In this document: one piece after another, positions 1 through 8,786 of the stretch
Numbering within the stretch: the first letter of the stretch is position 1
Layout: each line of letters starts with the position of its first letter
Translations under genes and position numbers: made by a program
The notes under the pieces: generated by a model
Database searches by the model: none
Seen by the model: only the letters and a program-made list of their open reading frames with translations
What the model was told of the DNA's origin: nothing
NCBI GenBank assembly: GCA_964443845.1
Contig: CAYUFA010000002.1
Location: forward strand, 48,975-112,974
DNA from: UBA9214 sp964443845
GTDB lineage: Bacteria > Pseudomonadota > Gammaproteobacteria > UBA9214
DNA: 64,000 nt
Direction: 5' to 3'

Positions 1-159
1 TACTACCGGCGTTTTGGATTCGTACCGGCAAAGGACCTGCAGGTGACCTGCAATCTGCCGGCCCCGGCGGAGGCCCTGACCGCCCTGGAGGTCGAACCCG
101 GCAACCTGGCCGACGGCGGCCACGTGGAATATCCGGAGCCGTTTGTCGCATTGTACTAG
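1..159 (+). CDS. GNAT-family N-acetyltransferase, C-terminal end (partial)
   Basis: The window opens inside a gene; the last 52 codons are visible and end at a TAG at 157-159. The peptide begins YYRRFGFVPA, continues with a short Pro/Leu-rich stretch, and ends HVEYPEPFVALY. The tyrosine pair followed by RFGF is the typical C-terminal acetyl-CoA fold signature of YhbS-like GNAT acetyltransferases, in which an EL/EV-x-PG-x-L and a final YP-x-x-F motif follow. The substrate cannot be told. The catalytic core lies outside the window. It converges with epmB on the other strand. Confidence 0.7.
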   Translation, partial: YYRRFGFVPAKDLQVTCNLPAPAEALTALEVEPGNLADGGHVEYPEPFVALY

Positions 160-267
160 CGCCTGCCCCGGGATCCCGTGCGGCTGCGGGCGGGGCTGCC
201 AGGCGGCGTGCTGCCCGCGACTGCGTGCGTGCGCCGACACCGACCCGGGCTGCACCGGGCCGTTCGC

Positions 268-1278
268 TCAGCAATCCTGCAACGGCGTCTTGGCGTGCGC
301 GCCGGGCAGTTCACGCACCAGGCGCGGAACGAGGTAGCCCGGCAGCGCGGCGCGCAGCTCCTTGACCAGCGTCCGCGCACGGCCGTCATCCACCGCGAAA
401 TGTGCCGCCCCCTGCACGGCATCCAGCTGGTGCAGGTAATAGGGCAGCACGCCCGTGGCAAACAGGGCGCGGCTCAGTGCCACCAGGTCCTGCACCGTGT
501 CGTTGACAGCGCGCAGCAGTACCGACTGGTTCAGCAGGATGACGCCCGTCGCGGCGAGACGCTGCATGGCGCCGTGCACGGCATCGTCGATCTCGTTGGC
601 GTGGTTGCAGTGCATCACCATGACCACCTGCATGCGCTGCTGCCGGACCCAGGCCAGCAATCCGTCGTCGACCCGTTCCGGCAGGACGATCGGCATCCGG
701 GTATGGATGCGCAGGGTGTGCAGTTGCGGCAGCGCGGACAGGCGGGTCGTGATCTCCCCGAGTCGCAGGTCGGTGAGGCTGAGCGGATCGCCGCCACTGA
801 GAATGATCTCGCAGATGTCCGGATGCCGTGCCAGGTAGTCCAGCGCCGCTTCCAGGTGTTCGTGCAGCGGATTTGCCGCGCCGTAGGGATAGTGGCGGCG
901 GAAGCAATACCGGCAGTGGATCGCGCAGGCGCCGGTGAGCGTCAGCAACGCGCGCCCCTGGTACTTGTGCAGCAGCCCCGGGCTGGGCATGGCAGACAGC
1001 TCGCCCAGCGGATCAGGCGTGAAGCCGGCAACCGGGCGGGTCTCCTCGACCAGTGGCAGGACCTGGCGCAACAGCGGGTCATGGATATCGCCCTTGCGCA
1101 TGCGCCGCGCATAGCCGTGTGTCACCCGGACGGGAAAGTCGCTGGCCAGCGGGTGGAGCGTGCCGCCCGGGGGATCGATTTCCAGCAGCCGCAGCAGTTC
1201 ATCGGCGGAGCGGATGGCGCCGGCGAGCAGGGTCTGCCAGTGGGGCCTGTACTCCAGGCCCGGTATTCGGGGTATCAT
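268..1278 (-). CDS. epmB: EF-P (R)-beta-lysylation protein EpmB, radical SAM lysine 2,3-aminomutase
   Basis: A 336-residue protein of the KamA-like radical SAM family. The CxxxCxxC cluster motif is visible as C118, C122 and C125 (context TGACAIHCRYCFRRHYPY), followed by the ILSGGDPL motif and the PLP-lysine region near the C-terminus. EpmB converts L-alpha-lysine to (R)-beta-lysine, which EpmA then attaches to elongation factor P. The assignment to EpmB, not to a catabolic lysine 2,3-aminomutase, rests on the short length (about 340 rather than 420 residues) and on the divergent efp gene only 37 bp away. The ATG start lies back-to-back with efp, so the two genes must share a very compact promoter region. 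Confidence 0.93.
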   Translation of the reverse strand: MIPRIPGLEYRPHWQTLLAGAIRSADELLRLLEIDPPGGTLHPLASDFPVRVTHGYARRMRKGDIHDPLLRQVLPLVEETRPVAGFTPDPLGELSAMPSPGLLHKYQGRALLTLTGACAIHCRYCFRRHYPYGAANPLHEHLEAALDYLARHPDICEIILSGGDPLSLTDLRLGEITTRLSALPQLHTLRIHTRMPIVLPERVDDGLLAWVRQQRMQVVMVMHCNHANEIDDAVHGAMQRLAATGVILLNQSVLLRAVNDTVQDLVALSRALFATGVLPYYLHQLDAVQGAAHFAVDDGRARTLVKELRAALPGYLVPRLVRELPGAHAKTPLQDC

Positions 1279-1315
1279 AGCCCGCGTTTTTCACTCTCTG
1301 GATTGAAAGTCACCA

Positions 1316-1885
1316 ATGGCATCGTACAGTACCAACGAATTCAAGGGCGGGCTCAAGATCATGCTGGACGGTGATCCGTGCGCCATCATTGAAAACGAAT
1401 TTGTAAAACCCGGCAAGGGCCAGGCCTTCAACCGGGTCAGGATCCGCAATCTCAAGACCGGCCGCGTCATCGAGCGCACCTTCAAGTCCGGCGAATCCGT
1501 GGAGGCTGCCGACGTGATGGACGTTGACCTGCAGTACCTGTACAGCGATGGCGAGTTCTGGCATTTCATGCACCCGCAATCCTACGAACAGCAGGCGGCC
1601 GATGCCACCGCGGTGGGTGATACCAGGTACTGGCTGAAAGAGCAGGACATGTGCCAGGTCACCCTCTGGAACGGCAACCCGCTGGCGGTCACACCGCCCA
1701 ACTTTGTGTATCTCGCGGTCACGGAAACCGATCCGGGGGTGCGCGGGGATACCTCGGGTGGCGGCGGCAAGCCGGCGACACTGGAGACCGGTGCGGTGGT
1801 GCGCGTGCCGCTGTTCATCGAGGTTGGCGAGGTGCTGAAGATCGATACCCGCACCGGTGAATACGTCAGCCGCGCCAGGGACTAG
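1316..1885 (+). CDS. efp: Elongation factor P
   Basis: A 189-residue elongation factor P. It binds ribosomes stalled on consecutive prolines and promotes peptide bond formation. The N-terminal KOW-like domain carries the loop KPGKGQAF, which puts the modified lysine at K34, exactly where EpmA/EpmB-type EF-P is beta-lysylated. The OB domains follow, including the region RYWLKEQDMCQVTLWNG, and the protein ends in GEVLKIDTRTGEYVSRA. The arrangement with epmB divergent and epmA directly downstream confirms the modification pathway. The ATG start gives the family N-terminus MASYSTNEFKGG. Confidence 0.97.
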   Translation: MASYSTNEFKGGLKIMLDGDPCAIIENEFVKPGKGQAFNRVRIRNLKTGRVIERTFKSGESVEAADVMDVDLQYLYSDGEFWHFMHPQSYEQQAADATAVGDTRYWLKEQDMCQVTLWNGNPLAVTPPNFVYLAVTETDPGVRGDTSGGGGKPATLETGAVVRVPLFIEVGEVLKIDTRTGEYVSRARD

Positions 1886-1923
1886 CGGGTTGCGCTGACC
1901 GACCGCGCGCCTCACCCGGTACC

Positions 1924-2922
1924 TTGTCCGACCCGATACCCACGCACGCAGACTGGCCACCGGCCGCTTCCCTGGAGGTTTTGCGGATGCGCGCGCGGCT
2001 GGTGCGGCGCATCCGGACCTTCTTCGATCGTGCCGGTGTGCTCGAGGTCGACACGCCGGCGTTGTCGGTGGCGGCGACACCGGCACCGCACCTGGCCAGT
2101 TTCCGCACGCGCTACCACGGACCGGGCGCGCTGGACGGTCAGGCGTTGTACCTGCACACCTCGCCCGAGTTCGCCATGAAGCGCCTGCTGGCCGCCGGCA
2201 GCGGTTCGATCTACCAGCTGTGCAAGGTGTTTCGGGACGGCGAGGCCGGCAGCAATCACAATCCCGAGTTCACCCTGCTGGAATGGTACCGCGTTGACTA
2301 CGACCATCTCGACCTGATGGACGAGGTCGAGCTCCTGCTGACGGCGGTGCTCACGGGTATCCTGCCCCTGGCCGGTGTGCATCACTGGGCCTGGCGGGAC
2401 CTGTTCCTGGAATTCGCGGGTGTGGACCCGTTCGTGGTCACGGTCGGCGAGCTGGGTGGGCTGCTGGAAAAACATGCGATCGTTCCGGTCGGCATGCAGG
2501 ATGCAGACCACGATGACTGGCTGGACCTGGTGATGACACACGTGATCGAACCCCGCCTCGGCGCCGGTCTGGTGTTCGTGCGGGACTATCCGGCGAGCCA
2601 GGCGGCACTGGCGCGGATACGCCCGACGCAACCTGCGGTGGCTTCCCGCTTCGAGGCCTACCTGAACGGCGTGGAGATTGCCAACGGGTTCCACGAACTC
2701 GCGGATGCCGGTGCGCAGCGCAGCCGGTTCCGGCAGGAACTCGCGCGCCGGGACCGGCGCCGGTTGCCGGCGGTGCCGCTGGACGAGCGGTTACTGGAGG
2801 CGCTGGCACACGGTCTGCCGGACTGTGCCGGGGTGGCGCTCGGGGTCGACCGTCTGGTGATGCTGGCCTGCGGTGCGCGCAGCCTGTCCGATGTGCTGGC
2901 ATTCCCGTTCGACCGTGCGTGA
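1924..2922 (+). CDS. epmA: EF-P lysine ligase EpmA (GenX/PoxA)
   Basis: A 332-residue truncated class II lysyl-tRNA synthetase paralogue that lacks the anticodon-binding domain. It activates (R)-beta-lysine and transfers it to Lys34 of EF-P. Class II motif 2 is visible in TSPEFAMKRLLAAGSG followed by FRDGEAGSNHNPEFTLLEW, and motif 3 in GVALGVDRLVMLACG. The TTG start at 1924 is preferred because the first 20 residues (MSDPIPTHADWPPAASLEVL) match the usual EpmA leader; the in-frame ATG at 1987 would remove conserved sequence. It follows efp by 38 bp, so co-transcription is likely. The third member of the pathway, the hydroxylase EpmC, is not seen here. Confidence 0.95.
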   Translation: MSDPIPTHADWPPAASLEVLRMRARLVRRIRTFFDRAGVLEVDTPALSVAATPAPHLASFRTRYHGPGALDGQALYLHTSPEFAMKRLLAAGSGSIYQLCKVFRDGEAGSNHNPEFTLLEWYRVDYDHLDLMDEVELLLTAVLTGILPLAGVHHWAWRDLFLEFAGVDPFVVTVGELGGLLEKHAIVPVGMQDADHDDWLDLVMTHVIEPRLGAGLVFVRDYPASQAALARIRPTQPAVASRFEAYLNGVEIANGFHELADAGAQRSRFRQELARRDRRRLPAVPLDERLLEALAHGLPDCAGVALGVDRLVMLACGARSLSDVLAFPFDRA

Positions 2923-2970
2923 ACCCGGGTCGGTCTTGTAACGGCCCGCTCAATCTCTGAAACTCCGGAT

Positions 2971-4086
2971 ATGCCCGCCACCGCACCGCAACCGGCTGCC
3001 CTTCAGCTCGATGATCGTGTCCTGCGTTGCCATGGCAGCTGGACGCTTGGCCACCTGGCCGGCCTGCGCACTGCCGTGCAGGGGCTGACGCTGCCGGCCG
3101 GTGCCGCCCTGACGCTGGATGGTGACGGCATCGCGGCCATCGATACGGCGGGGGCCTGGTTGCTGCTGGAACTGCGCAAGCGGGTCGAGGCGGCAGGCGG
3201 GAGTCTCGACTGGCGCACGCTGCGCGCCTCCTGGCAGCACATGCTCGAGTTTCTCCTGCAGACGGCCGGGGAGAAGGCCACGCCCCTGCCGCAACGCAGA
3301 TCCCCCTCCTGGCTGGACCGGAGCGCGGATCTCGGGGCCAGCCTGACCAGCTTTCTGGCGTTTATCGGGGAAACGATCCTCGCGCTGCTGGTCACCTTGC
3401 GGCATCCCGGCCGGGTGCGCTGGACCGAGCTGCTGGATGACATGTTCGAGACCGGCGTCAACGCCTTGCCCATCATCGGTCTGCTGTCGTTTCTCATGGG
3501 GGTCGTGATCGCCTACCAGGGCGCGGTGCAGCTCAGGCAGTACGGTGCGAATATCTACCTGGCGGACCTGGTCGGCTATTCCATGTTGCGTGAACTGGCG
3601 CCGCTGCTGACCGCGATCCTGGTGTGTGGACGTACCGGGTCTGCCTACGCGGCAAAGATCGGCACCATGAAAGTGCGCGAGGAGGTCGATGCCCTGCAGA
3701 CCATCGGTATCTCCCCGGTCGACCTGCTGGTGTTGCCCAAGCTGCTGTCCCTGCTGATCGTGCTGCCGCTGCTCTCGGTCTACGCCGACGTGATGTCCAT
3801 GCTCGGTGGCATGTTCATGGCCAGCGTGCAGCTCGGGGTCGGCTACCACGCGTTTCTCGCGCGACTGGGCGAGGCCATCGATTACAGCACCTTCATGATC
3901 GGGATCAGCAAGACACCCGTGTTCGCGGCGATCATCGCCGTGGTCGGCTGTTACCAGGGATTCCACGTGGCGGGCAGTGCCGAAAGCGTCGGGCGGCAAA
4001 CCACGGTCAGCGTGGTGCAGTCCATTTTCCTCGTGATCGTGGTGGACGCGATCTTCTCCATCGTCACCAGCCTGCTGGGGGTGTAG
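2971..4086 (+). CDS. mlaE: MlaE-type lipid ABC transporter permease with N-terminal STAS domain
   Basis: A 371-residue inner-membrane protein. Residues from about 10 to 110 form a STAS-like domain (LTLDGDGIAAIDTAGAWLLL, then a region rich in VEAAGGSL), equivalent to a fused MlaB. Residues from about 125 onward form the MlaE permease with five or so membrane segments and the family motif around LAPLLTAILVCGRTGSAYAAKIGTMKVREEVDAL (quoted only as a region). It is the first gene of a four-gene MCE transporter that moves phospholipids between the inner membrane and the outer membrane. The fusion explains why no separate mlaB follows. The next gene starts 4 bp downstream of the stop. Confidence 0.9.
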   Translation: MPATAPQPAALQLDDRVLRCHGSWTLGHLAGLRTAVQGLTLPAGAALTLDGDGIAAIDTAGAWLLLELRKRVEAAGGSLDWRTLRASWQHMLEFLLQTAGEKATPLPQRRSPSWLDRSADLGASLTSFLAFIGETILALLVTLRHPGRVRWTELLDDMFETGVNALPIIGLLSFLMGVVIAYQGAVQLRQYGANIYLADLVGYSMLRELAPLLTAILVCGRTGSAYAAKIGTMKVREEVDALQTIGISPVDLLVLPKLLSLLIVLPLLSVYADVMSMLGGMFMASVQLGVGYHAFLARLGEAIDYSTFMIGISKTPVFAAIIAVVGCYQGFHVAGSAESVGRQTTVSVVQSIFLVIVVDAIFSIVTSLLGV

Positions 4087-4090
4087 CGGA

Positions 4091-4885
4091 ATGGCCGCGC
4101 CGCAGCAGGCAGTGGACGGGCGCGAAGTCGTCATCCGGCTGCGCGGTGTGCGCACCGTGTTCGGCGAGCGGGTGATCCACGACGGGGTCGACCTCGACGT
4201 GTACCGGGGCGAGGTGCTGGCACTGGTCGGCGGCAGCGGCAGCGGCAAGAGCACCCTGCTGCGCGAAATGATCATGCTGCACGCCCCGGACGGCGGCTCG
4301 ATTCGCCTGTTCGGCGTGGAACTGGCCGGGATTCGCATGCGGGAGGCCGACGCACTGCGGCGGCGGATCGGGGTGCTGTTCCAGCAGGGCGCCCTGTTCA
4401 GCGCACTGACCGTACTGCAGAACGTGGGCCTGCCGCTGCGGGAACACACCCGGCTGGACGATGCGATGATCGACGCACTGGCACGGATCAAGATTGCCCA
4501 GGCCGGATTGCCCGCGGTGGCCGCGGGTCTGTACCCGAGCGAACTCAGCGGCGGCATGATCAAGCGGGCGGCACTGGCACGTGCCATGGCGCTGGATCCG
4601 GAGATCCTGTTTCTGGATGAGCCGACCTCCGGGCTGGACCCGACCAGCGCCGGTCTGTTCGACCAGCTGATACTTCACCTCAGGGAACTGCTGGGTCTGA
4701 CGGTGCTGATGGTGACACACGACCTCGACTCGCTGTGGGACGTGGCGGACCGTGTCGCCGTGCTGGGAGATGGTAGAATGCAGGGCGTGGACAGCATGAG
4801 TACCCTGGCGAAATCGACCCGGCCGCACATCCGGGAATACTTCGAGGGTCCGCGGGCGCGGGCAATGCGGGAGCGGAAATGCTGA
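4091..4885 (+). CDS. mlaF: MlaF-type lipid transporter ATP-binding protein
   Basis: A 264-residue ABC ATPase. The Walker A motif GGSGSGKST spans about residues 47-55, the signature LSGGMIKR starts near residue 152, Walker B LFLDEPTS is near 173-180, and the switch histidine is H210 in MVTHDLD. The signature variant LSGGM(I/R)KR is typical of the MlaF subfamily, not of amino-acid or metal importers. It energises lipid transport by the STAS-MlaE permease upstream. Its last 7 bases overlap the start of the MCE-domain gene, which points to translational coupling. Confidence 0.93.
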   Translation: MAAPQQAVDGREVVIRLRGVRTVFGERVIHDGVDLDVYRGEVLALVGGSGSGKSTLLREMIMLHAPDGGSIRLFGVELAGIRMREADALRRRIGVLFQQGALFSALTVLQNVGLPLREHTRLDDAMIDALARIKIAQAGLPAVAAGLYPSELSGGMIKRAALARAMALDPEILFLDEPTSGLDPTSAGLFDQLILHLRELLGLTVLMVTHDLDSLWDVADRVAVLGDGRMQGVDSMSTLAKSTRPHIREYFEGPRARAMRERKC

Positions 4886-5808
4886 ATCGTCGTGTGAACC
4901 ATGCCCTGGTCGGCCTGTTCGTGATCGTGCTGGGACTGGTGTGGCTGGTGATCACACTGTGGCTGGCACTGGGTGATTATTCCACCCACTACAAGACCTA
5001 TCGCGTCTACCTGGATGAATCGGTGGCCGGTCTGTATCTCGATGCGCCGGTGAAATACCGGGGCGTCGAGGTGGGCAAGGTGACCCGTATCGAACTGAAC
5101 CCGAAGGTTCCGGACCAGGTGCGGCTGACACTCGACGTGGTCTCCTCCACACCGATCCGGGAGGACACCGAGGCGCAACTTGCGGTCCAGGGCCTGACTG
5201 GCATCGCGTTCGTCGACCTGAAGGGGGGCAGTGCCGGTTCCCCGCTGCTGGAAGCGAAGGAGGGCGAGGATTATCCGGTGATCCGGTCCTCACCCTCGTT
5301 CTTCACCCGTCTCGATACCAGCGGTACGGAACTGATCGCCAACGTCAACAATATCGCCGACCGGCTTTCGAAACTGCTGGACACCCAGGGGCGGGAATCC
5401 GTCAAGGAAATCCTGAATAACCTCAGCGTCATCACCGGCGCGCTGGCCCGGCACCGCAAGGAAATGGACCGCAGCGTGGTGAGTGCGTCGAAGCTGCTGG
5501 AGAATACTGCCACGGCCAGTGACCGCCTGCCTGCACTGCTGGCACAGGTGCAGGAGACCGCGCATTCGTTCCGGGATATGGCGGACAACGTCAGCAAGGC
5601 CAGCGACCGGCTGAATACCTACCTGGGCGGCAGTGGCCCCGGTGTCCAGCAGTTCTCCCGCCAGACCCTGCCGGAACTGGGTGCCCTCGTTACCGAACTG
5701 CGCGACCTGGCCGTGAGCCTGCGCAGTGTCAGCAGCAAGCTGGAGGAAGACCCGCGGGTGCTGCTGTATGGCAACCAGCTGGAGGCGCCGGGGCCGGGAG
5801 AGAAATGA
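4879..5808 (+). CDS. mlaD: MCE-domain (MlaD-like) lipid-binding protein
   Basis: A 309-residue periplasmic protein anchored by one N-terminal membrane segment (about residues 11-31). The MCE domain covers about residues 38-118 and includes GLYLDAPVKYRGVEVGKV and LTGIAFVDLKGG. The C-terminal half is a long helical stretch that is expected to form the tunnel or needle of MCE hexamers. At 309 residues it is much longer than E. coli MlaD (about 180), so it resembles the helical-needle MCE proteins seen with PqiC-like lipoproteins. It overlaps both neighbours (7 bp upstream, 4 bp downstream). Confidence 0.9.
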   Translation: MLNRRVNHALVGLFVIVLGLVWLVITLWLALGDYSTHYKTYRVYLDESVAGLYLDAPVKYRGVEVGKVTRIELNPKVPDQVRLTLDVVSSTPIREDTEAQLAVQGLTGIAFVDLKGGSAGSPLLEAKEGEDYPVIRSSPSFFTRLDTSGTELIANVNNIADRLSKLLDTQGRESVKEILNNLSVITGALARHRKEMDRSVVSASKLLENTATASDRLPALLAQVQETAHSFRDMADNVSKASDRLNTYLGGSGPGVQQFSRQTLPELGALVTELRDLAVSLRSVSSKLEEDPRVLLYGNQLEAPGPGEK

Positions 5809-6413
5809 TGTCTGTGATGAAACTGTTTGCCCGGGCCTGCCTGGTACTGCTGGTGAGCGGGTGTACGTTGCTTCCCGCGCCGCAACAAACCGCCAGCGAA
5901 CGCTATGTACTCGAATATTCGCCGGCCACGCCGGCCCCCGCCAGCGGAGACCGGCCCGTGCTGATCGTGGGCACGCCTGCGGCGAACGGCGCCTACGATT
6001 CTTCCCGGATCGCGTACCTGCAGCAGCAGTATGGACTGCGCTACTATGCACGCAGCCGCTGGGCCGATTCCCCGGCCAGCATGCTGGCACCCCTGCTGGT
6101 CGAGGCGCTCAACGCCGGCGGCAGGCTCCGGGCGGTGGGGGCGGATAGCGGCGGGATTGCCGCCACCCTGCGTCTGGACAGCACGTTGCTGCGCTTTTAC
6201 CAGGACTTTACCGTCCATCCCAGCCGGATGCGCATCACCCTGCGCGTACAACTGGTCGACCTGCGGGCGCAGCGGGTGGTCGCCTCCCGGGTGTTCGATA
6301 TCCAGGAGCCGGCCGCCACGGATGACACCTACGGTGGCGTGCAGGCCGCGAACCGCGGGGTCGCTGCATTGCTGCAGCAGGTTGTGGACTTCTGTACCGC
6401 GCACGCCGGCTAG
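5805..6413 (+). CDS. ABC-type transport auxiliary lipoprotein (PqiC/DUF330-like)
   Basis: A 202-residue lipoprotein. The signal peptide ends in the lipobox LVSGC (Cys near residue 20), followed by a short Pro/Ala linker and the conserved YVLEYSP start of the ABC_trans_aux family. Proteins of this family sit on the inner face of the outer membrane and act as partners of the MCE needle (PqiC in E. coli). The ATG start at 5805 overlaps the mlaD-like stop by 4 bp, and it closes the permease-ATPase-MCE-lipoprotein operon. The function is inferred from family and context. Confidence 0.85.
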   Translation: MMSVMKLFARACLVLLVSGCTLLPAPQQTASERYVLEYSPATPAPASGDRPVLIVGTPAANGAYDSSRIAYLQQQYGLRYYARSRWADSPASMLAPLLVEALNAGGRLRAVGADSGGIAATLRLDSTLLRFYQDFTVHPSRMRITLRVQLVDLRAQRVVASRVFDIQEPAATDDTYGGVQAANRGVAALLQQVVDFCTAHAG

Positions 6414-6416
6414 CGC

Positions 6417-7160
6417 ATGTCCGGCATGTTGTCGCGGGTCCGCGTCGTCCTGAGCCATACCAGCCATCCCGGGAACATCGGTGCGGTGGCGCGGGCCATG
6501 AAAACCATGGGCCTGACGCAGCTGTACCTGCTCAATCCGCAACGTTTCCCGGATGCCGAGGCAACAGCCCGGGCCTCCGGGGCTGATGACCTGCTGGCAA
6601 ACGCCAGGGTGTGCACCAGGCTGGACGAGTCACTCTCGGGCTGCCGGCTGGTGCTGGGTGCAAGTGCGCGCGCGCGCCGCATTCCCTGCCCGGTGATCGG
6701 GCCGGCAGACGGTGCCCGCTGGACGGTGGAGGCGGCCGCGCAGGGTGAGGTGGCGCTGCTGTTCGGCTGCGAGCAGTCCGGGCTGAGCAACCGGGAGATC
6801 GATCGCTGCCATTCCCTGGTGCGCATCCCGACCAACCCGGAATACGGTTCGCTCAACCTCGCTGCCGCGGTACAGATCCTCGGTTACGAGGTCCGGGTTG
6901 CCAGCCTCGCCGGGGCTGCCGCCGCACCGCCCGCTGTGCAGGTACCGGTGAGTGTCGACGAACTGGAGCGGTTTTATGTCCACCTGGAACAGACCCTCGT
7001 GCAACTGGGGTTTCTGGATCCCGCGCACCCGCGTCAGCTGATGCGGCGCCTGCGCCGCCTCTACAACCGCGCAAGACCGGACGAAAACGAGGTGAATATC
7101 CTGCGCGGGATACTCACCGCGACGCAGGAATATCTGCAACGCAATGCGCGCGGACAGTGA
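6417..7160 (+). CDS. trmJ: tRNA (cytidine/uridine-2'-O-)-methyltransferase TrmJ
   Basis: A 247-residue SpoU/TrmD-fold methyltransferase that methylates the ribose of nucleotide 32 in the anticodon loop of several tRNAs. The SPOUT motifs are visible: SHTSHPGNIGAVARAMKTMG (motif 1), LLFGCEQSGLSN (motif 2) and IPTNPEYGSLNLAAAVQI (motif 3, forming the trefoil knot that binds SAM). The C-terminal helical extension ending in NILRGILTATQEYL is typical of TrmJ, not of TrmL. It starts 3 bp after the lipoprotein gene and lies upstream of cysE and iscR, the usual gammaproteobacterial order. Confidence 0.93.
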   Translation: MSGMLSRVRVVLSHTSHPGNIGAVARAMKTMGLTQLYLLNPQRFPDAEATARASGADDLLANARVCTRLDESLSGCRLVLGASARARRIPCPVIGPADGARWTVEAAAQGEVALLFGCEQSGLSNREIDRCHSLVRIPTNPEYGSLNLAAAVQILGYEVRVASLAGAAAAPPAVQVPVSVDELERFYVHLEQTLVQLGFLDPAHPRQLMRRLRRLYNRARPDENEVNILRGILTATQEYLQRNARGQ

Positions 7161-7226
7161 CATTGTGCGGCTGTTTTACGCTGGCATACACTGTGCGTGT
7201 CGGTAACCGGAGCAAGGCCATCGCCC

Positions 7227-8045
7227 ATGTTTGAGAGAATCCGCGAAGACGTCCGCGTCGTGTTTGAACGCGATCCCGCCGCGCGCAACACCTTCGACAT
7301 CCTGACGACGTATCCGGGTATCCATGCCGTGCTGATGCACCGCTGGAGCCACTGGCTCTGGACGCACGGTCTGAAATGGCTGGCCCGGATGTTTTCCAAC
7401 ATCGCCCGCTGGTATACGGGCATCGAGATCCACCCGGGCGCGAGCATCGGCCGGCGCTTCTTTATCGACCACGGGATGGGTGTGGTGATCGGGGAAACGA
7501 CCGAGATCGGCGATGACTGCACGCTCTATCACGGTGTCACGCTGGGTGGCACGAGCTGGAACAAGGGCAAGCGTCATCCGACGCTGTGCAACAACGTGGT
7601 CATCGGCGCGGGCGCCAAGGTGCTGGGACCGATTACCATCGAGGACGGGGTCCGCATCGGTTCCAATGCCGTGGTGCTCAAGAACGTGTCGGCCGGCATG
7701 ACGGTGGTGGGTGTGCCCGGACGCCTGGTCCGGGGTCGTGCCGGCGCCGTTCCCGATGAACGCAGGCAGGCCATTGCCGCCAAGATGGGGTTCGATGCCT
7801 ATGGTACGACCAGCGACATGCCGGACCCGGTGGCGACCGCGGTGAATGGCATTCTCGATCACATTCATGTCATGGACCAGCGGCTCGAGGAGATGTGCCG
7901 GGGACTCAAGCAGCTCGGTGCGGAAATGGGCGACCTGAAACTGCCGGACCTCGACTCCTGCGCCCTGAAGCACGTGGAAAATGAGGATATCGATCCGGCA
8001 GTGGAGTCGCTGTCCTCGGGGGATCCGCAGGACCGCGATTCTTGA
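7227..8045 (+). CDS. cysE: Serine O-acetyltransferase CysE
   Basis: A 272-residue enzyme that makes O-acetylserine from serine and acetyl-CoA, the first step of cysteine synthesis. It has the N-terminal helical domain (MFERIREDVRVVFERDPAAR) and the left-handed beta-helix with hexapeptide repeats from about residue 70 to 175 (IEIHPGASIGRRFFIDHG, VVIGETTEIGDD, NNVVIGAGAKVLGPITIEDG). The ATG at 7227 is preferred over the in-frame GTG at 7197 because it yields the family N-terminus. The C-terminal tail of about 60 residues after the helix is longer than in E. coli CysE and rich in acidic residues. The linkage with iscR suggests a cysteine-to-Fe-S supply theme. Confidence 0.93.
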   Translation: MFERIREDVRVVFERDPAARNTFDILTTYPGIHAVLMHRWSHWLWTHGLKWLARMFSNIARWYTGIEIHPGASIGRRFFIDHGMGVVIGETTEIGDDCTLYHGVTLGGTSWNKGKRHPTLCNNVVIGAGAKVLGPITIEDGVRIGSNAVVLKNVSAGMTVVGVPGRLVRGRAGAVPDERRQAIAAKMGFDAYGTTSDMPDPVATAVNGILDHIHVMDQRLEEMCRGLKQLGAEMGDLKLPDLDSCALKHVENEDIDPAVESLSSGDPQDRDS

Positions 8046-8103
8046 CGCATGCAGGGCGATATGAGACTTTGCCGGTAGACCCCCCGCAGCGGATGACCGG
8101 TGC

Positions 8104-8604
8104 ATGAAACTGACCAGCAAGGGCCGTTACGCGGTCACGGCGATCCTGGACCTGGCCTTCCACGTCCACGAGGGTCCGGTCAGCCTGGCGCAGATTTCCA
8201 GGCGCCAGGACATCTCGCTTTCCTACCTCGAACAATTGTTCACGCGCCTGCGCAAGCAGAAGCTGGTCAGAAGTACCCGCGGCCCCGGTGGCGGGTATTC
8301 ACTGGGTCGTCCCGCGGACCGGATCTCCGTGGCGGAAGTGATCGCTGCCGTGGATGAAGCGGTGGATACCACGCGCTGCAGCGGCGCGGGGAATTGCCAC
8401 GACGGACAGCAATGCCTGACCCACGACCTGTGGGATGATTTGGGCCGGCAGATCACCGACTTTCTCGACGAGATCACGCTCCAGGACCTGCTGGAGGAAG
8501 AAGCCATCCGCTCGGTGGCGATACGCCAGGATGAAAAGACACCGGGCGCCCAGGACACGGAAACACCGCTCGCCGGTACCCCGTCCGGGCTGGACGCTCT
8601 CTAG
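8104..8604 (+). CDS. iscR: Fe-S cluster regulator IscR (Rrf2 family)
   Basis: A 166-residue Rrf2-family winged-helix regulator. Residues 1-80 hold the DNA-binding domain (MKLTSKGRYAVTAILDLA, STRGPGGGYSLGRP). The [2Fe-2S] ligands C92, C98, C104 and H107 are present at the same positions as in E. coli IscR, so it should sense Fe-S status. After about residue 130 there is a poorly conserved tail. iscS, iscU and the rest of the isc operon do not follow: after 182 bp the next gene is on the opposite strand, so this is an iscR detached from its usual operon. Confidence 0.93.
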   Translation: MKLTSKGRYAVTAILDLAFHVHEGPVSLAQISRRQDISLSYLEQLFTRLRKQKLVRSTRGPGGGYSLGRPADRISVAEVIAAVDEAVDTTRCSGAGNCHDGQQCLTHDLWDDLGRQITDFLDEITLQDLLEEEAIRSVAIRQDEKTPGAQDTETPLAGTPSGLDAL

Positions 8605-8786
8605 AACCCGTCTCCGATCCCCCCGCGTCGGGGCTGGCCCGGCGACCACACCGCCCTCTGACCTGCGCGGGACGCCTCCCCGACAGGCAGCCCCGCGCGT
8701 AGCCCGCACCGGGCCGTACTTCTCCCGGGCGGTTTTATATCGTTATTATCCCGGCGTAGCGCAGCGCCGCCCGGCGCGGCTGCCGG

